In this document: in pieces, positions 5,699-7,866 of the stretch
Position numbering within the stretch: position 1 is the stretch's first letter
Layout: the number at the start of each line of letters is the position of its first letter
NCBI GenBank assembly: GCA_026992705.1
Contig: JALWYT010000073.1
Span: 1 to 7,866, forward strand
Origin: Thiotrichaceae bacterium
Lineage (GTDB): Bacteria; Pseudomonadota; Gammaproteobacteria; Thiotrichales; Thiotrichaceae
DNA length: 7,866 nucleotides
Direction: 5' to 3'
Notes under the pieces: generated by a model
Told to the model about the DNA's origin: nothing
Seen by the model: only the letters and a program-made list of their open reading frames with translations
Database searches by the model: none
Made by a program: the position numbers and the translations under genes

Positions 5699-6979
5699 CT
5701 ATAAATTTCCAGTAAACCAGTTTTTCACTCGTTCCCATAAACTTTCACCTGATGATGTCAATGAATAAGAACGTCTTTCCCCATATACCTGTTGAGCAGC
5801 ACCATAAAGTAATAAACCAACACCTGTTGCATGTACAGGATCTTCTACTTCACCCTTTAATCCACCTACATGGCGTGGCATACCAATACGTACTGGCATA
5901 TGGAAAACCTCTTCAGCTAGCTCTACAGCTCCTTTAATTTTCGATGCTCCACCCGTTAAAACGACACCCGCACCGATTAATTCTTCATAACCACTCCGCC
6001 TTAATTCAGCGAGCACCAATGAAAAAAGTTCTTCATACCTCGGTTCAATAACGGAAGCTAATGTCTGCGTTGATAAGCCTCTTGGCTCTCGTTCACCAAC
6101 ACCTGCAACCTCAATGATATCCTCTTCTTCAATCAATTGCCGCAATGCACAGCCATATTCTGTCTTAATTCTATTTGCCTCTTCCGTCGGTGTTCGTACT
6201 GCAACCGCAATATCATTGGTGACTTGATCCCCTGCAATAGGGATGACTGCAGTATGACGAATAGCTCCATTAATAAATACCGATATATCACTCGTTCCAC
6301 CACCAATATCGACTAAACAAACACCTAGTTCTTTTTCTTCCTCTTCCAATACTGAATAACTTGAAGCAACTTGCTCTAAAATCACATCATCAACATCAAG
6401 TCCGCAACGATCTACACACTTAATAATATTTTGTACCGCACTCTCTGCACCAGTCACAAGATGAACTTTAGCTTCTAGACGAACTCCAGACATTCCCGTT
6501 GGTTCACGAATGCCTTCTTGATTATCAATAACAAATTCTTGTGGAAGTACATGCAAAATACGCTGATCAGCAGGAATGGCGACAGCTTTTGCCGCATCCA
6601 TCACACGATCTACATCATTTTCAGTCACTTCCTTATCTTTAATCGCGACAATACCATGAGAGTTTAGACTTTGAATATGACTTCCTGCAATACCTGCATA
6701 AACCGATTTCACTTGTACACCTGCCATCAATTCTGCTTCTTCAACTGACTGTTGAATTGACTGAATAGTTGACTCAATATTGACAACTACTCCTTTTTTC
6801 ATACCTCGAGATGCACATTTACCAATGCCAACAACATCCATTTTGCCCTCATCGTTAATTTCACCTATTAAGGTAACGACTTTTGATGTTCCTATATCTA
6901 GTGCGACTATCATGTCTTTATTACTCTCATTATCCCGTAAGCAAAAATATCTTATTTCTGCTATTTGAACACATTCCAC
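5699..6979 (-). CDS. ftsA: Cell division protein FtsA
   Basis: FtsA is the actin-like ATPase that tethers FtsZ to the membrane and recruits later divisome proteins. Numbering from the GTG at 6979 (426 aa), the phosphate-1 loop is DIGTSK (28-33). The 1C-domain region contains VVVNIESTIQSIQQSVEEAELMAG (64-87), phosphate-2 is DIGGGTSD (224-231), and the adenosine motif is GVVLTGGAS (338-346). The C-terminal amphipathic membrane helix is SLWERVKNWF (413-422). The start is uncertain. GTG directly follows the ftsQ stop and keeps about 22 residues before MIVALDIG. The only other start is ATG at 6913 (404 aa), which begins right at that strand and leaves no N-terminal tail; E. coli and Pseudomonas proteins have about 8-11 residues there. 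Both starts have only weak Shine-Dalgarno matches. Confidence 0.97.
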   Translation of the reverse strand: MECVQIAEIRYFCLRDNESNKDMIVALDIGTSKVVTLIGEINDEGKMDVVGIGKCASRGMKKGVVVNIESTIQSIQQSVEEAELMAGVQVKSVYAGIAGSHIQSLNSHGIVAIKDKEVTENDVDRVMDAAKAVAIPADQRILHVLPQEFVIDNQEGIREPTGMSGVRLEAKVHLVTGAESAVQNIIKCVDRCGLDVDDVILEQVASSYSVLEEEEKELGVCLVDIGGGTSDISVFINGAIRHTAVIPIAGDQVTNDIAVAVRTPTEEANRIKTEYGCALRQLIEEEDIIEVAGVGEREPRGLSTQTLASVIEPRYEELFSLVLAELRRSGYEELIGAGVVLTGGASKIKGAVELAEEVFHMPVRIGMPRHVGGLKGEVEDPVHATGVGLLLYGAAQQVYGERRSYSLTSSGESLWERVKNWFTGNL

Positions 6980-7771
6980 TCATTTCCACTTCACTGCAAA
7001 ACCATTGGTGTAACGTAAATCAACTAAACTCACTTTTTCCATCTGTTTTTTCAATACTTTTTGATAGCCTACTACAAAACGCCTTAGTCTTTTTTCTTGC
7101 TCTTTTTTGCCAACATTAAGTATCAAACCATCTTCAAAACGAATTATCCAAGAACCTCTAGGATCTTCTGTTAATGATACCACTTTCATTGGTACATCCT
7201 TTAACCATTTCAATACTTGAATATAGCGTTCTCCCATTTCTCGTCCTTTATCCTCAGGGCTGTATAAAACTGGAAAATCACTACGTCTTTCTGGCAAACT
7301 ACCATTAAATATTTCACCATATTGATCTAACAAGTGGTCTTCTCCCCAATAAGCGACGGCTTGATATTCTTTTATAGTAATAATCAAAGTTTGTGGCAGT
7401 GATTTTCGTAAGCTTACCCCCTTAACCCAAGGTATTGCCTCTAAATCACGCTCTAAGCCTTGATCATCTAGCAAGTATAAGTTGGTATTAACATAATGCT
7501 TAATAACACCTTGTAGTTCATCTCGTGATACATATTTCAAATCGCCTTTAATCTCGACTTTGCTAATGGGCCAATGCACAGGATTAACAAACCAGCTTCT
7601 AATCCATAGAATTGCACCTAAAACAATCAGTGATATGGCAAAAAATTTAAGCAAGCGTTGCTGTGATGCAGACAGTGTAATCGCGGGGCGAGTGCTTTTA
7701 CGCCGCCGCTTAGCTGCCTTCACTTTTACCGCCTGCGAGCGAACTCGCTTGTTCTTTTTGCCAAATACCAT
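6980..7771 (-). CDS. ftsQ: Cell division protein FtsQ
   Basis: FtsQ is the bitopic divisome hub that links FtsB/FtsL and peptidoglycan synthesis. The 263-residue protein has a long, strongly basic cytoplasmic tail (1-38, with clusters such as KRRRKS at 21-26), one membrane segment at about 41-58 and a periplasmic POTRA domain at about 68-135. POTRA is marked by SKVEIKGDLKYVS and LEAIPWVKGVSLRKSLPQTLIITI. The FtsQ beta domain runs to the end, and DLRYTNGFAVKW (251-262) matches the family's C-terminal strand. Length is close to E. coli FtsQ (276). The ATG lies one base after the ddl stop with no strong Shine-Dalgarno, so coupling to ddl is likely. The TGA stop is directly followed, in the same frame, by the possible GTG start of ftsA. 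Confidence 0.97.
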   Translation of the reverse strand: MVFGKKNKRVRSQAVKVKAAKRRRKSTRPAITLSASQQRLLKFFAISLIVLGAILWIRSWFVNPVHWPISKVEIKGDLKYVSRDELQGVIKHYVNTNLYLLDDQGLERDLEAIPWVKGVSLRKSLPQTLIITIKEYQAVAYWGEDHLLDQYGEIFNGSLPERRSDFPVLYSPEDKGREMGERYIQVLKWLKDVPMKVVSLTEDPRGSWIIRFEDGLILNVGKKEQEKRLRRFVVGYQKVLKKQMEKVSLVDLRYTNGFAVKWK

Positions 7772-7772
7772 A

Positions 7773-7866
7773 TTAAATTGTTGTCTCTAGTATCTTGATC
7801 ACCAAATCCTCAAAACTAATACCATTGGCTTTAGCCGCCATTGGAACCAAACTATGGCTTGTCATA
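7773..7866 (-). CDS. ddl: D-alanine-D-alanine ligase, C-terminal end (partial)
   Basis: Only the last 30 codons are in the window, with the 5' part beyond the right edge. Translation of the minus strand gives MTSHSLVPMAAKANGISFED followed by LVIKILETTI and a TAA stop. This matches the E. coli DdlB end, in which MTSHSLVPMAAR and a final helix close the ATP-grasp fold. Ddl makes the D-Ala-D-Ala dipeptide for the peptidoglycan precursor. Its place directly upstream of ftsQ (one base apart) is the usual dcw order, which favours the DdlB type. The fragment is too short to judge activity. Confidence 0.92.
   Translation of the reverse strand, partial: MTSHSLVPMAAKANGISFEDLVIKILETTI

Noticed and set aside
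6980..6982. TGA readthrough producing an FtsQ-FtsA fusion
   Set aside because: The FtsQ C-terminus is periplasmic and FtsA is cytoplasmic, so a fusion would be topologically unreasonable. There is no sign of a selenocysteine or readthrough element.

Overview
The window comes from a low-GC gammaproteobacterium that carries a [NiFe] uptake hydrogenase. The evidence is the gene order ddl-ftsQ-ftsA-ftsZ-lpxC followed by a DciA/DUF721 gene and an M23 peptidase. I recall this order from Pseudomonas-type genomes. The FtsZ C-terminal peptide and the LpxC and FtsA sequences also look gammaproteobacterial. I cannot name the genus; a sulfur- or hydrogen-oxidising lineage would fit but is not proven.

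Reading the minus strand from the right edge: the last 30 codons of ddl (7773-7866), then ftsQ, ftsA and ftsZ (down to 4484). This is the end of the dcw cluster, packed as an operon with junctions of 1, 0 and 48 bp. A 160-bp gap holds two adjacent stem-loops and then a TATAAT-type promoter and a strong Shine-Dalgarno for lpxC, which starts with TTG and ends at 3409. dciA (2993-3397, plus strand) converges on lpxC with 11 bp between them. It diverges from an M23 peptidase gene (1948-2907, minus) across 85 bp of AT-rich DNA.

A 483-bp AT-rich stretch with no gene (1465-1947) separates this cell-envelope block from a compact minus-strand set of hydrogenase maturation genes: hupD (endopeptidase), hupF (HypC paralogue) and hupG/hyaE (thioredoxin-fold chaperone). 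A strong Shine-Dalgarno at the left edge points to a fourth gene whose start codon straddles base 1. In Pseudomonas-type genomes secA follows the M23 gene; here hydrogenase genes occupy that place.

FtsQ, FtsA and FtsZ build the divisome and Ddl supplies D-Ala-D-Ala for peptidoglycan. LpxC commits carbon to lipid A, the M23 protein probably trims peptidoglycan or regulates that trimming, and DciA helps the replicative helicase. HupD, HupF and HupG finish assembly of an uptake hydrogenase whose structural genes are not in the window.

No wholly new system is evident. The points most worth a second look are a ten-G homopolymer inside the FtsZ GTPase signature, the tandem hairpins between ftsZ and lpxC, the ftsA start ambiguity, the palindrome in front of hupD, and the dcw/hydrogenase junction.
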